Assembly: GCA_021775475.1 (NCBI GenBank)
Contig: JAJFHS010000023.1
Span: 1-62,014 of the forward strand
Reading direction: 5' to 3'
DNA from: Hyphomicrobiales bacterium
GTDB taxonomy: Bacteria; Pseudomonadota; Alphaproteobacteria; Rhizobiales; JAJFHR01
Length of the DNA: 62,014 nucleotides
Part shown: positions 1-7,230 of the stretch, piece by piece
How positions within the stretch are numbered: the first letter of the stretch is position 1
Layout of the letters: each line of letters opens with the position of its first letter
Made by a program: the position numbers and the translations under genes
Notes under the pieces: generated by a model
Seen by the model: the letters and a program-made list of their open reading frames with translations, nothing else
Database searches by the model: none
What the model was told of the DNA's origin: nothing

Positions 1-860
1 CGCAGTTGCCAAAGATCCATCTGTGGCGGTGACCTGCACCAGTATAGACCCGACATCGCCGTTGGTCGGGGTTCCCGATAAAACGCCCGCAGCATCAATT
101 GATAACCAGGAAGGAAGCGCGCCACCGCCAGCAAGAGCAGCGGTGAACGTCAGACTGTCACCCACATCAACGTCATCAAAGTTGCCGGAAACATCAAGGG
201 AAAAGACGGCATCCTCATTTGTCGATGTATCGGCAATCACAGCCGATACCACCGGCGCATCATTCACATTGTCAACCGTCAGCTGGAACGTATTGCTCGC
301 AATCGCGTTTGATCCATCCGTTGCCGTCACCTGTACCAGTAACGAACCAACGTCCGCGTTGGCTGGCGTTCCAGAAAGAACACCGGAGGAAGAGATCGAT
401 AGCCAAGCAGGAAGAGCACTGCCACCATCCAGAAAAGCTGTGAACGTCAGGTTGTCCCCCACATCAACGTCATCGAAACTACCTGATACGTCGAGTGAAA
501 AGGCGGTACTCTGATTCAGTGATTGTGGGCTGATAGGTGTAATAACCACAGGATTGTCGTTGGTGTTATTAACAGTCAGCTGAAAACCACTTGTAACTTG
601 TAAACCTTGCAGGTCGGTTGCAGTAACGTCGATATTTAAAACATCAACATCGGCATTTGTCGGAATACCCGAGAGCACGCCATTCGATGAATTTAAGGTC
701 AGCCAACCCGGCAAAGCACCACCAGAAGAAAGCTCTGCTGTGAAAACCAATATATCAGATGCGTCCGGATCCGAAAATTGTACACTCAGATCGAAACCAA
801 ACAGAGCATCTTCATCTGCAGATTGAGCATCAATAACCGTCGCAATGGGTGCGTCGTTGG
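1..860 (-). repeat. About 300-nt repeats encoding cadherin-like domains
   Basis: Three successive units start near 860, 556 and 258 on the minus strand (spacing about 300 nt). The last two units are clearly similar at the DNA level as well as in protein, for example around the FDDVDVGD codons. The third unit continues past the left edge. A tandem repeat at the edge would also explain an assembly stop there. Confidence 0.75.
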
Positions 861-1959
861 TGCCGGTGATTGTGACAGTAACAGTGCCCGTACTCTGCAA
901 CCCCTGTTCATCTTCCACCACATAGTTGAACGTCTCCTGAGCGGTCTCTCCAGCCGCCAGGCTTTGGAATGCGGAGCTCGGGTCATAAGTAAAAGTATTA
1001 TTTGGATTGAGTGTTACCGAGCCGAGCACGCCGGTCGCGTCAAATGAAACAACGAACATATTAGCGTTGTTGCCATCAGGATCATCATCATTAGCCAGCA
1101 CGTTAATAAAAATCACATTATCTTCGTCGGTTCCAACGGGATCATCGTTTGCAATGGGTGGCAGATTACCGGTCCCGATCACGTCAACTTCCAGCGCTTC
1201 AAAATTGCGCGCGGCAAGATTGAATGAAGTGAAGTTGAATACGGGGCCATGGTTGCTGTTGGCATTGCTGTTAGTAGCCAGGAAAGCCTGGAAGGCCGCA
1301 ATATCGGCTTGAATTGCAGCGTCGTTGGCCTCGGCCTGGGTCAGAACCAATTTCAGAGTATCTGAGCCCTGATTGCCGTCATAATAATCCGTTGCGCCTA
1401 TATTCTCTGATACTACATAAGCAGCTGTGTCATCACCCTGACCGGCGTACAACACATCATCACCTGCGCCACCATCCAGGTAATCCGAAAAGGTCTCACC
1501 AGAGCCAGAGGCGCCGGAACCATGATGACCGGGCCCAGACCCGCCCGAACCGCCAGAGCCATCACCATAGAGAACATCATTACCATCACCGCCGAGAAGG
1601 GTATCGTCGCCTTTACCACCAGTCAGCTTATCATTGCCGTCGCCACCTTCAAGGGTGTCATTACCATCGCCGCCCTTGAGCCTGTCGTCGCCATCGCCGC
1701 CCAATAGCGTATCATCACCTTTACCACCCTTGAGTTTGTCGTTGCCATCACCGCCATCAAGCAAATCGTTACCATCGCCGCCCTTCAGCTTGTCGTCGCC
1801 GTCGCCGCCAAAGAGCTGATCATCCCCCTTGCCGCCATAAAGCTTGTCGTTGCCCATGAGGCCGCTCAGAATGTCATCGCCATTCTTTCCCTTGATCTTG
1901 TCATTTCCAGCAGTACCATTAATGATGTCGTTGCCATTTGTTCCATTGATTTTAGCCAT
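1..1959 (-). CDS. Large RTX/cadherin-repeat surface or secreted protein, 5' part only (runs off left edge)
   Basis: The minus strand is open for 653 codons from an ATG at 1959 to base 1 with no stop, so the C-terminus lies outside the window. Residues about 6-131 are fourteen back-to-back RTX nonapeptides of the form GGxGxDxLx, which bind calcium in known families. A Gly/Ser/His linker and two more RTX units ([18 protein letters not shown]) follow. Residues about 270-365 resemble a VCBS/cadherin-like module (LANDDDPDG near its start, TGTNDAP at its end). From about 367 there are three cadherin-like repeats of about 100 residues, each with an FDDVDVGD- or [12 protein letters not shown] motif, LPxWLxI, GVLSGxPxNxDV and a closing NDxP. 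There is no N-terminal signal peptide, as expected for type I secretion substrates, whose signal is C-terminal and not seen here. No secretion genes lie nearby in the window. The likely role, adhesion or biofilm, is inference from domain type. Confidence 0.88.
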   Translation of the reverse strand, partial: MAKINGTNGNDIINGTAGNDKIKGKNGDDILSGLMGNDKLYGGKGDDQLFGGDGDDKLKGGDGNDLLDGGDGNDKLKGGKGDDTLLGGDGDDRLKGGDGNDTLEGGDGNDKLTGGKGDDTLLGGDGNDVLYGDGSGGSGGSGPGHHGSGASGSGETFSDYLDGGAGDDVLYAGQGDDTAAYVVSENIGATDYYDGNQGSDTLKLVLTQAEANDAAIQADIAAFQAFLATNSNANSNHGPVFNFTSFNLAARNFEALEVDVIGTGNLPPIANDDPVGTDEDNVIFINVLANDDDPDGNNANMFVVSFDATGVLGSVTLNPNNTFTYDPSSAFQSLAAGETAQETFNYVVEDEQGLQSTGTVTVTITGTNDAPIATVIDAQSADEDALFGFDLSVQFSDPDASDILVFTAELSSGGALPGWLTLNSSNGVLSGIPTNADVDVLNIDVTATDLQGLQVTSGFQLTVNNTNDNPVVITPISPQSLNQSTAFSLDVSGSFDDVDVGDNLTFTAFLDGGSALPAWLSISSSGVLSGTPANADVGSLLVQVTATDGSNAIASNTFQLTVDNVNDAPVVSAVIADTSTNEDAVFSLDVSGNFDDVDVGDSLTFTAALAGGGALPSWLSIDAAGVLSGTPTNGDVGSILVQVTATDGSLATA
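1567..1944 (-). repeat. Tandem 27-nt repeats encoding 14 RTX nonapeptides
   Basis: Fourteen consecutive 27-nt units within the N-terminal coding region of the large surface protein. Each encodes nine residues with the glycine/aspartate spacing of calcium-binding RTX beta-rolls. Units vary at the two residues after the GxD core (for example DKLK, DTLL, DRLK) but keep perfect 9-residue register. Confidence 0.9.
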
Positions 1960-2752
1960 GGCTATAAGACTCTTCTAAAAGAATTAGCACGATCGCTTGC
2001 AGCGGAAATGCTGAATGAATATGAAAAGAATGCGTGTGAACGCAGTGTGGGTTTCGGGCCCAATATTTGGCTCAGGACCCGGTCCGGTAAAATTGTTTTG
2101 ATGTTTGGAAAATGAGCTGCACTGTCAGACCTGAATTCCGAAGTGCGCGCACCGAATAATGTTGGATGTAAGCCAGACTTTGTGGTGTGAACGGACAGCG
2201 CGAAGATTTGAATAAACTGCCAAGCCTTTTTAACCAAATAAATTAGCTTGTAAGCCAAAGCGTAATTTACCAGATTTTTGCTGGCTGCTGTAATCCCATA
2301 GGACCACAGCTTTATATGAACTTCTATCCCCAACACAAACCGTTCCCTAATTACGATCGTGGCCTCAATCGAACGTTCAGCTTTCAAAACTTAGCTAGCA
2401 TTAATCTTTGTTATGACTAATAGAGAAAACATCATATATATTTTCAATAAAATGTCCAAATTAACTCAGTACATTCACATATTTGTGATGAAAAATTGTG
2501 GTTTCCTACACTTTGTATTTCTATACTTTTTTCTTCCTGCCGAAAATAAACAGACTATACTTCCGCACAAACATCGTTTTACCTCACAATTAAAATAGCA
2601 TTGTTATTCAATACTTTGGTACCTAAAACCGACAAGATTGAATTTCCCAAAGCAATGATATACAGGCCAATTCCTGCCCACATCCCCCATATGGGCTAGG
2701 ACAATAAAAATTTATGTAAGAAAATTTTCGATGAGTATAGGTTTTACCTTTA
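1960..2752. other. AT-rich intergenic region, no gene supported
   Basis: About 790 nt upstream of the large surface protein gene. Open frames of 61-141 codons exist on both strands, but none has a recognisable domain or a convincing ribosome binding site with coding-like composition. The part nearest 1959 must hold the promoter and leader of that gene; I could not pick out a clear -35/-10 pair. The AT-richness against the surrounding core fits an accessory region. Confidence 0.5.
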
Positions 2753-2940
2753 TCAAGCCATTAATCGCCCGATTAAAACCACTAACTCGCTTTGTCTGTT
2801 GGTATCTGTTTTCGAAAAAACAGCTTTGAGATGGCTTCGTACAGTATGGATGCTGATGCCTTAGGGGCAATGGCTCGCAAAAGTCGGGAGCTATCGAGAT
2901 AGAATAACCCGCTCGCACTCAATTGAAGCTCTGCTAACTG
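2753..2940 (-). pseudogene. Remnant of a LuxR-type DNA-binding regulator (C-terminal HTH)
   Basis: Reading the minus strand toward a TGA at 2753-2755 gives GISIHTVRSHLKAVFSKTD and then NRQSELVVLIGRLMA. This is the recognition helix and C-terminal end of the LuxR/GerE helix-turn-helix. The codon just before GIS is TAA, and a second in-frame stop (TAG) lies ten codons further upstream after ERVILSR. A frame change is needed to reach the preceding LAELQLSAS segment, which matches the start of the same HTH domain. No intact sensor domain is found upstream before the sulfotransferase stop at 3006. It is therefore a degraded fragment. The family assignment is confident; what it regulated is unknown. 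Confidence 0.68.
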
Positions 2941-3005
2941 GTTGAGGTGGCTTACACGGCCTTTGACTATAATACTTGTCGGGAAGATTGGGCCTGACCC
3001 GGTTT

Positions 3006-3896
3006 TCAGGTCAGCTCGAATTGTTGCAAAGTCAGTCCAAACTCGGCCAATCGGGTTTCAGCGAAGTCCACGTCAGAATCACTCAATTCATTTTGCCACT
3101 TGCCGATTTCACCACCGCGGATGTGGCTTTCACCCGGCTTCATCTGGTCGCGGGCAAGTGAACTTTGGAGTGCAACTTCGATGTTTTGCAAACTTTCCGG
3201 GGTGCATGAGTTGAGAGCCTTTTGGATGCATTGTCGCTCTTCCGCAGTATCGAAGGTTTTATTCCAAAAAGTCAGCATTTTCACAAATATGGCTTCAGGA
3301 TTCCGCTTAAGATGTTCGTAAGGCACCATCAATATGTTCTGCGGATAGGTCTTCACCATGATTTTAAAGGTAAAGTACTGCTTGATGTATGCTTCAAGCC
3401 CTGCCAGGCGAAGGAACTCCGACGAGCTAGACATCTCAACAGAAGAACCATCGGTACCCTGGCTCACAATCTTGTGCTGGTTTTTGTTGTGCCGGGCGTG
3501 GCGGAAATAAGATACAACTTGATCCAGGGGGTTTCTAAAAAGATAGATAATGCGAATGGCGGGGTTCAGTGCCGGAGAATAGGTGGCGATATTGTTGCCA
3601 ATAAATTTCTGATATCCGTAGTTGTAGCCGTCTACATAAAACTCCAGTTCATTCCATCGTTCCCTGTGAGAACCATGGTAGAGATCGGGAAAGCCCGGGC
3701 AAATGCTGTGCACGCTGATTTTCCCAAGCTTGAGGGAATCATAGATTTCGAGATTCATTCGAGTATTGAGCGTACTGCGGCCGGATAAATAAATATCCAG
3801 AAATTCGAAGAAGTAGAACGAATACCAAGTCCCCGATCTTGGCATGGTGGCCAACAGGCCGACAGTATATCCTTCAGGAATTTCATAACGCGCCAT
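3006..3896 (-). CDS. Sulfotransferase family protein
   Basis: A 296-residue protein with the two PAPS-binding signatures of cytosolic-type sulfotransferases. A P-loop-like 5'-phosphosulfate motif (PRSGTWYSFYF) lies near residue 20, and a 3'-phosphate-binding segment (YLFRNPLDQVVSYFRH) near residues 115-135. Family members move a sulfuryl group from PAPS to a hydroxyl or amine of a small molecule, lipid or glycan; the acceptor cannot be told here. There is no signal peptide or membrane segment, so it is probably cytoplasmic. It stands alone on the minus strand, divergent from the phosphotransferase-fold gene at 4132 with about 235 nt between them, and downstream neighbours are decayed. No PAPS synthesis genes are in the window. 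Confidence 0.8.
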   Translation of the reverse strand: MARYEIPEGYTVGLLATMPRSGTWYSFYFFEFLDIYLSGRSTLNTRMNLEIYDSLKLGKISVHSICPGFPDLYHGSHRERWNELEFYVDGYNYGYQKFIGNNIATYSPALNPAIRIIYLFRNPLDQVVSYFRHARHNKNQHKIVSQGTDGSSVEMSSSSEFLRLAGLEAYIKQYFTFKIMVKTYPQNILMVPYEHLKRNPEAIFVKMLTFWNKTFDTAEERQCIQKALNSCTPESLQNIEVALQSSLARDQMKPGESHIRGGEIGKWQNELSDSDVDFAETRLAEFGLTLQQFELT

Positions 3897-4131
3897 GTCA
3901 TAGACCTGTAATCATTTTATTTGGAGTGTAACTTCATTTTGCCAATTGCGAAAGCATTACGGTGTAACTGCTTAATCACCACCTGGTTGATGTAACCAAG
4001 CGCTGTCGTTGTGTTGACACAAACACCCTCACTGATGAAGATAATATCCGCAGGGAATTCTGCATCGAAAACCAGAAATTTTAATATGAGCACAGGACAA
4101 GCTTTGACACGCCGTGCCACCGGAATGATGA

Positions 4132-5133
4132 ATGACCAAGAATAGTATCGTGTTAAGCGCTGCAAAAGTCTGTGAGTCGATGTTGTCCGCTAATGTCCTT
4201 AAGATAGATCAGCCGGGTGGCCGTACCCGTAAATCAGTTCGTGTACATTTGGAAAACGGATCAGTCATTGTTACCAAGCGCTCCACCTCCATGCGCTCAG
4301 ATCTGGAAGCTAATGTTCTAAGGGAGCTTCGCGAACACGGAGCGCCGGTGCCACGCGTACTTGCCTTCGATGATGGCTGGTTGATTCAGGAAGATTTGGG
4401 TGATCAGCGCCTGTCTGCCAGACTCGCGAATGCCAGTGAGAGTGAGGCTGAAGAACTACTATCGAATGCACTCTTTAGCCTGATTGAAATTCATAACGCT
4501 GGCCGTCGGGCCAAACTAGAAAAAAGAGTGGTGGCCATAGGTCAAAACCCTGACTGGATTGCAAACTTTTTGAATATGCCAGCAAGCCTGGGGAGATATA
4601 TAGATATGGCTCCCCCAACGCTCCCTGTTGAAAAATTGATAAAACACCTGAGTGTAAAAAAACCTCAATTGATCAAGTGGGACGCTCGACCAGGCAACGC
4701 AAATGTTGGCCCGACCGGTCGTGTCTTCTGGTTTGACTGGGAGCATTGTGGATGCCGTAACCCATTGGATGATATGGCCTGGCTGCTGGCAGACGAATAT
4801 GTGCCTGAACTGGCGGATGCTGAGGTCCGGCTCTTTGAAGAGTTTTTACCAAAAATAGATACAGGAGGCGATCAGGGTTATGCAGAAGAGTACTGCAGGG
4901 TTTTTGGAACCCTGCACATCTGTGTGCGTCTTTGCCTAATCTTTTCGAAAAAGGCTAAAGGCGACTGGTGGGATGAACAAGCCTGTCTGGCAGGCGACAA
5001 AGTCGGGGTGACCAAACAAGCAATCCATCGTTTGTGTGCTCGCGGTCAACGATGGGCCTGGCACTCTCCACTCACACAGAGCCTATGTGATTGGTTCAAG
5101 ACAATTGAAAAACATTCGGCTAAATTAAAGTAG
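4132..5133 (+). CDS. Aminoglycoside phosphotransferase-fold protein (atypical small-molecule kinase)
   Basis: A 333-residue protein with the outline of the APH/choline kinase family. The N-lobe includes SVIVTKRSTSMRSDLEANVL (a beta-strand lysine and helix glutamate) and an APVPRVLAFDDGWLIQEDLG segment. The catalytic loop is KWDARPGNANV and the metal-binding segment FWFDWEHCGCRNPLDDMAWL. The usual catalytic-loop HGD is KWD here, but the catalytic Asp and the downstream Asn are kept, so phosphotransfer remains possible. The substrate is unknown; nothing in the context indicates antibiotic resistance. It is divergent from the sulfotransferase gene, which may mean a shared role in modifying a metabolite or glycan, but that is a guess. 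The start at 4132 has only a weak ribosome binding site. Confidence 0.7.
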   Translation: MTKNSIVLSAAKVCESMLSANVLKIDQPGGRTRKSVRVHLENGSVIVTKRSTSMRSDLEANVLRELREHGAPVPRVLAFDDGWLIQEDLGDQRLSARLANASESEAEELLSNALFSLIEIHNAGRRAKLEKRVVAIGQNPDWIANFLNMPASLGRYIDMAPPTLPVEKLIKHLSVKKPQLIKWDARPGNANVGPTGRVFWFDWEHCGCRNPLDDMAWLLADEYVPELADAEVRLFEEFLPKIDTGGDQGYAEEYCRVFGTLHICVRLCLIFSKKAKGDWWDEQACLAGDKVGVTKQAIHRLCARGQRWAWHSPLTQSLCDWFKTIEKHSAKLK

Positions 5134-5540
5134 CCCGGCGAGCCTTGACAAGTTAACCGCCTACGAGCGTAGTATTTCATTCATCGCAGGCAACTATCCA
5201 GCCATCACCACTGAACGCCACCCCAACATTGCATCGTTGCGAACCAACTACGAAAAACATTATATTATCGAATAATATCAATAGATTAACCGCTGGAGGT
5301 GGACGCAGTCAAAGACGAACCTGTCTCGCCTGCTTTTCCCTGATACACGGGAAAATATTCAATTTTGGAGATTTCATCCAAATTAATGGGGTAATTACAG
5401 TGCTTACAGGCGAATTCCCTAAAAAAGATAACAGGGAAGAGCAATTTCTGGAGCCAAAACCGACCAAGTATCTGGCCATTATTTCCTTTTTTACACGCCA
5501 GTTTGGAGAGTTTTTACATTCATGTTCAGGATCAACAAAT
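5134..5540. other. Intergenic stretch with coding debris and one copy of a direct repeat
   Basis: No intact gene is supported. A 44-codon open stretch on the plus strand (about 5141-5275, ending TAA) has amino-acid-like composition (YERSISFIAGNYPAITTERH and onward) but no start and no family I recognise, so it could be the tail of a lost gene. Bases about 5330-5470 resemble the degenerate non-coding sequence often found beside mobile elements, but this is only an impression. The first copy of an imperfect direct repeat lies at 5241-5299. Confidence 0.45.
5241..5299 (+). repeat. Imperfect direct repeat, left copy
   Basis: Aligned without gaps to 6501-6559, about 45 of 59 positions agree. The best blocks are a cgaaaaa block, tatatta, atatcaata and ttaaccgctgg. 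The right copy runs into the CCA end of the tRNA-Ser gene, and similarity stops about there. The two copies are 1260 nt apart in the same orientation and bracket the doc gene and the recombinase remnant. Confidence 0.6.
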
Positions 5541-5915
5541 TTAAATTTTTACAAATGAACCATTCGCTTCAAACCATCCGACCAGATCATTTTCACTCAC
5601 AGAGCCATCAGAAGCCCCAAGCATGGTTGCAACGATATCTGTTTGCTCCGGAGCACAGATCACGCCATTTTGTTCAAGAAAAACGATTGCAACAATGTAG
5701 GCCGTGCACTTATTGCCATCGTGGAAAACATGTCCCTTCACCAGGGCAAAACAATAGGCTGCAGCCAGTGCGAAGATATTCGGTTTTGACTCATCATAAT
5801 GCCATTTGTTTAACGGACGCCCTAACGCTGCCTTCAGAAGGTTTTCATCTCGCACTTCGCCGGACAGGCCGCCAAACATCGCAACAGCCTGAGCACTGAT
5901 GGCGGTGGAGCACAT
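5541..5915 (-). CDS. doc: Doc-type (death-on-curing, Fic fold) toxin, probably N-terminally truncated orphan
   Basis: A 124-residue protein matching the Doc family: FGGLSGEVRDENLLKAALGR, then AAAYCFALVKGHVFHDGNKCTA. Doc toxins phosphorylate EF-Tu using the HxFxDGNK loop, which is present here, but the usual Arg after NK is Cys. The family normally begins with about ten more residues before the AI...A..VA.FGG segment. Here in-frame stops lie just upstream of the ATG, so the N-terminus appears cut. No Phd-like antitoxin gene is found on either side, unlike normal phd-doc pairs. The region upstream holds a recombinase remnant on the opposite strand starting within about 15 nt. It is probably an inactive relic of a toxin-antitoxin module left by a deletion, though an active short toxin cannot be excluded. 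Confidence 0.72.
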   Translation of the reverse strand: MCSTAISAQAVAMFGGLSGEVRDENLLKAALGRPLNKWHYDESKPNIFALAAAYCFALVKGHVFHDGNKCTAYIVAIVFLEQNGVICAPEQTDIVATMLGASDGSVSENDLVGWFEANGSFVKI

Positions 5916-5925
5916 AGCAACCTTG

Positions 5926-6215
5926 CCCTAAAGGCCCCCGATCCTTATCTGCATCAGCTCATCGCCAAAGCCCATGCGTTCCAGGCTATATTCCTGCGCG
6001 GGGGGGGGACATCAATCTCTTCCATGGCGGAGGAGGCCAACGTCAGCAGTTCATATTTTACCCGGACTCTACGCTACAGCTTCCTGGCTCCCGATATCAC
6101 CAGAGCAATCATTGCCGGCAAGCAACCCGTTCAACTCACCACCCGCAGATTGAAATCCCATCCTAAAATGCCAGGCTGCTGGAATGAGCAGAGGCGTTTG
6201 TTGGAGTTTGATTGA
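5926..6215 (+). pseudogene. C-terminal remnant of a recombinase-associated protein
   Basis: The plus frame reads APDPYLHQLIAKAHAFQA, then MAEEANVSSSYFTRTLRYSF, LAPDITRAIIAGKQPVQLT and finally WNEQRRLLEFD before TGA at 6213-6215. This matches the C-terminal helix-turn-helix tail typical of alphaproteobacterial serine recombinase (resolvase) family proteins from prophages and islands. The catalytic N-terminal part is absent; its place is taken by the doc gene on the other strand. A run of nine G (6000-6008) lies in the fragment but keeps frame. I call it a relic. An ATG at 6024 could in theory start a 63-residue peptide. Confidence 0.65.
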
Positions 6216-6553
6216 TATACGGACCGGTTGTCTCCTGAAATAATAATCTGACAGTTTTACAACAACCGCTATCCGCAACGCTTATTCACTTCGCTCATCA
6301 CATCGGCATAACGCATCCAGGTTTGGGAAATGTTGGTGATTACAATGGTAAATTCATGCAACATCTTCATCGCCAGCGGTACCTGCGAAAATGGCCACAG
6401 AGATAATTGCCTTAATCGCGACAACGTGGCCGGACCGTAGCGTCTCTCACCGACCGCCACACTGCTTAACATTCGCCTAAAGCCCTGAAACGTCGACAGG
6501 AAAACAACTGCGAAAAATTCTATATTAATAATTGATATCAATATGTTAACCGC
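6216..6553. other. Intergenic region between the recombinase remnant and tRNA-Ser
   Basis: No supported gene. A minus-strand open frame runs from the tRNA into this stretch, but its first part is simply tRNA sequence, so it is rejected as a gene. The part from about 6280 to 6480 has coding-like composition on the minus strand without a recognisable domain. The right copy of the direct repeat occupies 6501-6559. Confidence 0.4.
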
Positions 6554-6559
6554 TGGCGG
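6501..6559 (+). repeat. Imperfect direct repeat, right copy, abutting the tRNA-Ser 3' end
   Basis: Partner of 5241-5299. Its last bases overlap the CCA end of the minus-strand tRNA-Ser (6554-6556). A duplicated tRNA 3' flank at one side of an island scar is a common outcome of integration or excision near tRNA genes, but the shared block covers mainly the flank and not the tRNA body, so it is not a classic att core. Confidence 0.55.
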
Positions 6560-6643
6560 AGAGAGAGGGATTCGAACCCTCGGTATGCTTGCGCACACAA
6601 CGGTTTTCGAGACCGCCCCATTCAACCACTCTGGCACCTCTCC
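6554..6643 (-). tRNA. tRNA-Ser (anticodon CGA)
   Basis: The 90-nt minus-strand sequence starts GGAGAGG and ends CTCTCTCCGCCA, so the acceptor stem pairs and CCA is encoded. The T-arm GGTTCGAATCCC is present. The anticodon stem is GCGGT/ACCGT with loop CTCGAAA, giving anticodon CGA (reads UCG). A long variable arm, as in all class II serine tRNAs, follows. The 3' end abuts a decayed mobile-element region, which suggests that this tRNA served as an integration hotspot. Confidence 0.95.
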
Positions 6644-6701
6644 TGCGCAGTACGTTCAATGACACAATTTTAATGCTGCGTGAAGATGTCTGGTTGGTTT
6701 T

Positions 6702-7199
6702 TTATGGCGATAAATGCGCAAACTGTTTGATTACCGCTGCATAAACATCGCGCTTGAACGGCACAATAAGATCGACCAGCTGATCCATGTCACTCCACTT
6801 CCACTGGTCAAACTCCTGTTCGAGCCCGTCATCGGCGGCAATGTTGATTTCACTTTCAGGACCGGTCAGCGTCATGGCAAACCATTTTTGTTTCTGGCCG
6901 CGATATTTACCCTTGAGGGCAATGCCTACCACCTCTTCGGGTAGATCATAATAAAGCCAATCATCTATCGTGGCGACGATCCTGGCGGAGCTGACACTGG
7001 TTTCTTCCTTGAGTTCACGCCATGCCGCCTGTTCGGGTGTTTCATCGCGGTCAATTCCACCCTGGGGCATCTGCCAGATATGAGCGCTGGCATCATCTTT
7101 CCATTTGGCGATGCGGTGTCCGACCCAGACCTGACCTGAGGAGTTCAAAAGCATAATGCCCACACATTCGCGATACGGCAGTTTTTCAACGTCAATCAT
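6702..7199 (-). CDS. rppH: RNA pyrophosphohydrolase RppH
   Basis: A 165-residue Nudix hydrolase. The Nudix box spans residues about 47-69 (GGIDRDETPEQAAWRELKEE), with the Gly, Glu and REXXEE residues that bind the metal. The N-terminal YRECVGIMLLN and WQMPQGG segments are typical of RppH, which removes pyrophosphate from the 5' end of transcripts and so starts RNase E-dependent decay; the alphaproteobacterial members were first named invasion protein IalA or dinucleoside polyphosphate hydrolase. It is last in the minus-strand series of ctpA and the deacetylase gene, 31 nt after the latter. The ATG at 7199 gives the normal length. Confidence 0.93.
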   Translation of the reverse strand: MIDVEKLPYRECVGIMLLNSSGQVWVGHRIAKWKDDASAHIWQMPQGGIDRDETPEQAAWRELKEETSVSSARIVATIDDWLYYDLPEEVVGIALKGKYRGQKQKWFAMTLTGPESEINIAADDGLEQEFDQWKWSDMDQLVDLIVPFKRDVYAAVIKQFAHLSP

Positions 7200-7230
7200 G
7201 GGACACTCAAATCAATGGTCGTTAGGTTTT

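Noticed and set aside
1962..2387. 141-codon minus-strand open frame upstream of the large surface protein
   Set aside because: No domain, odd amino-acid composition, and it occupies the leader region of the next gene. It is more likely chance in a non-coding stretch.
3917..4165. 82-codon minus-strand open frame between the sulfotransferase and kinase genes
   Set aside because: It overlaps the start of the plus-strand kinase gene and occupies the shared promoter region; no domain seen.
5229..5558. 109-codon plus-strand open frame
   Set aside because: It overlaps the direct repeat and the end of doc, has no recognisable domain, and its sequence resembles the degenerate spacer seen beside mobile elements.
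6269..6637. 122-codon minus-strand open frame over the tRNA
   Set aside because: Its first part is the tRNA-Ser gene itself read as protein, a common artefact.
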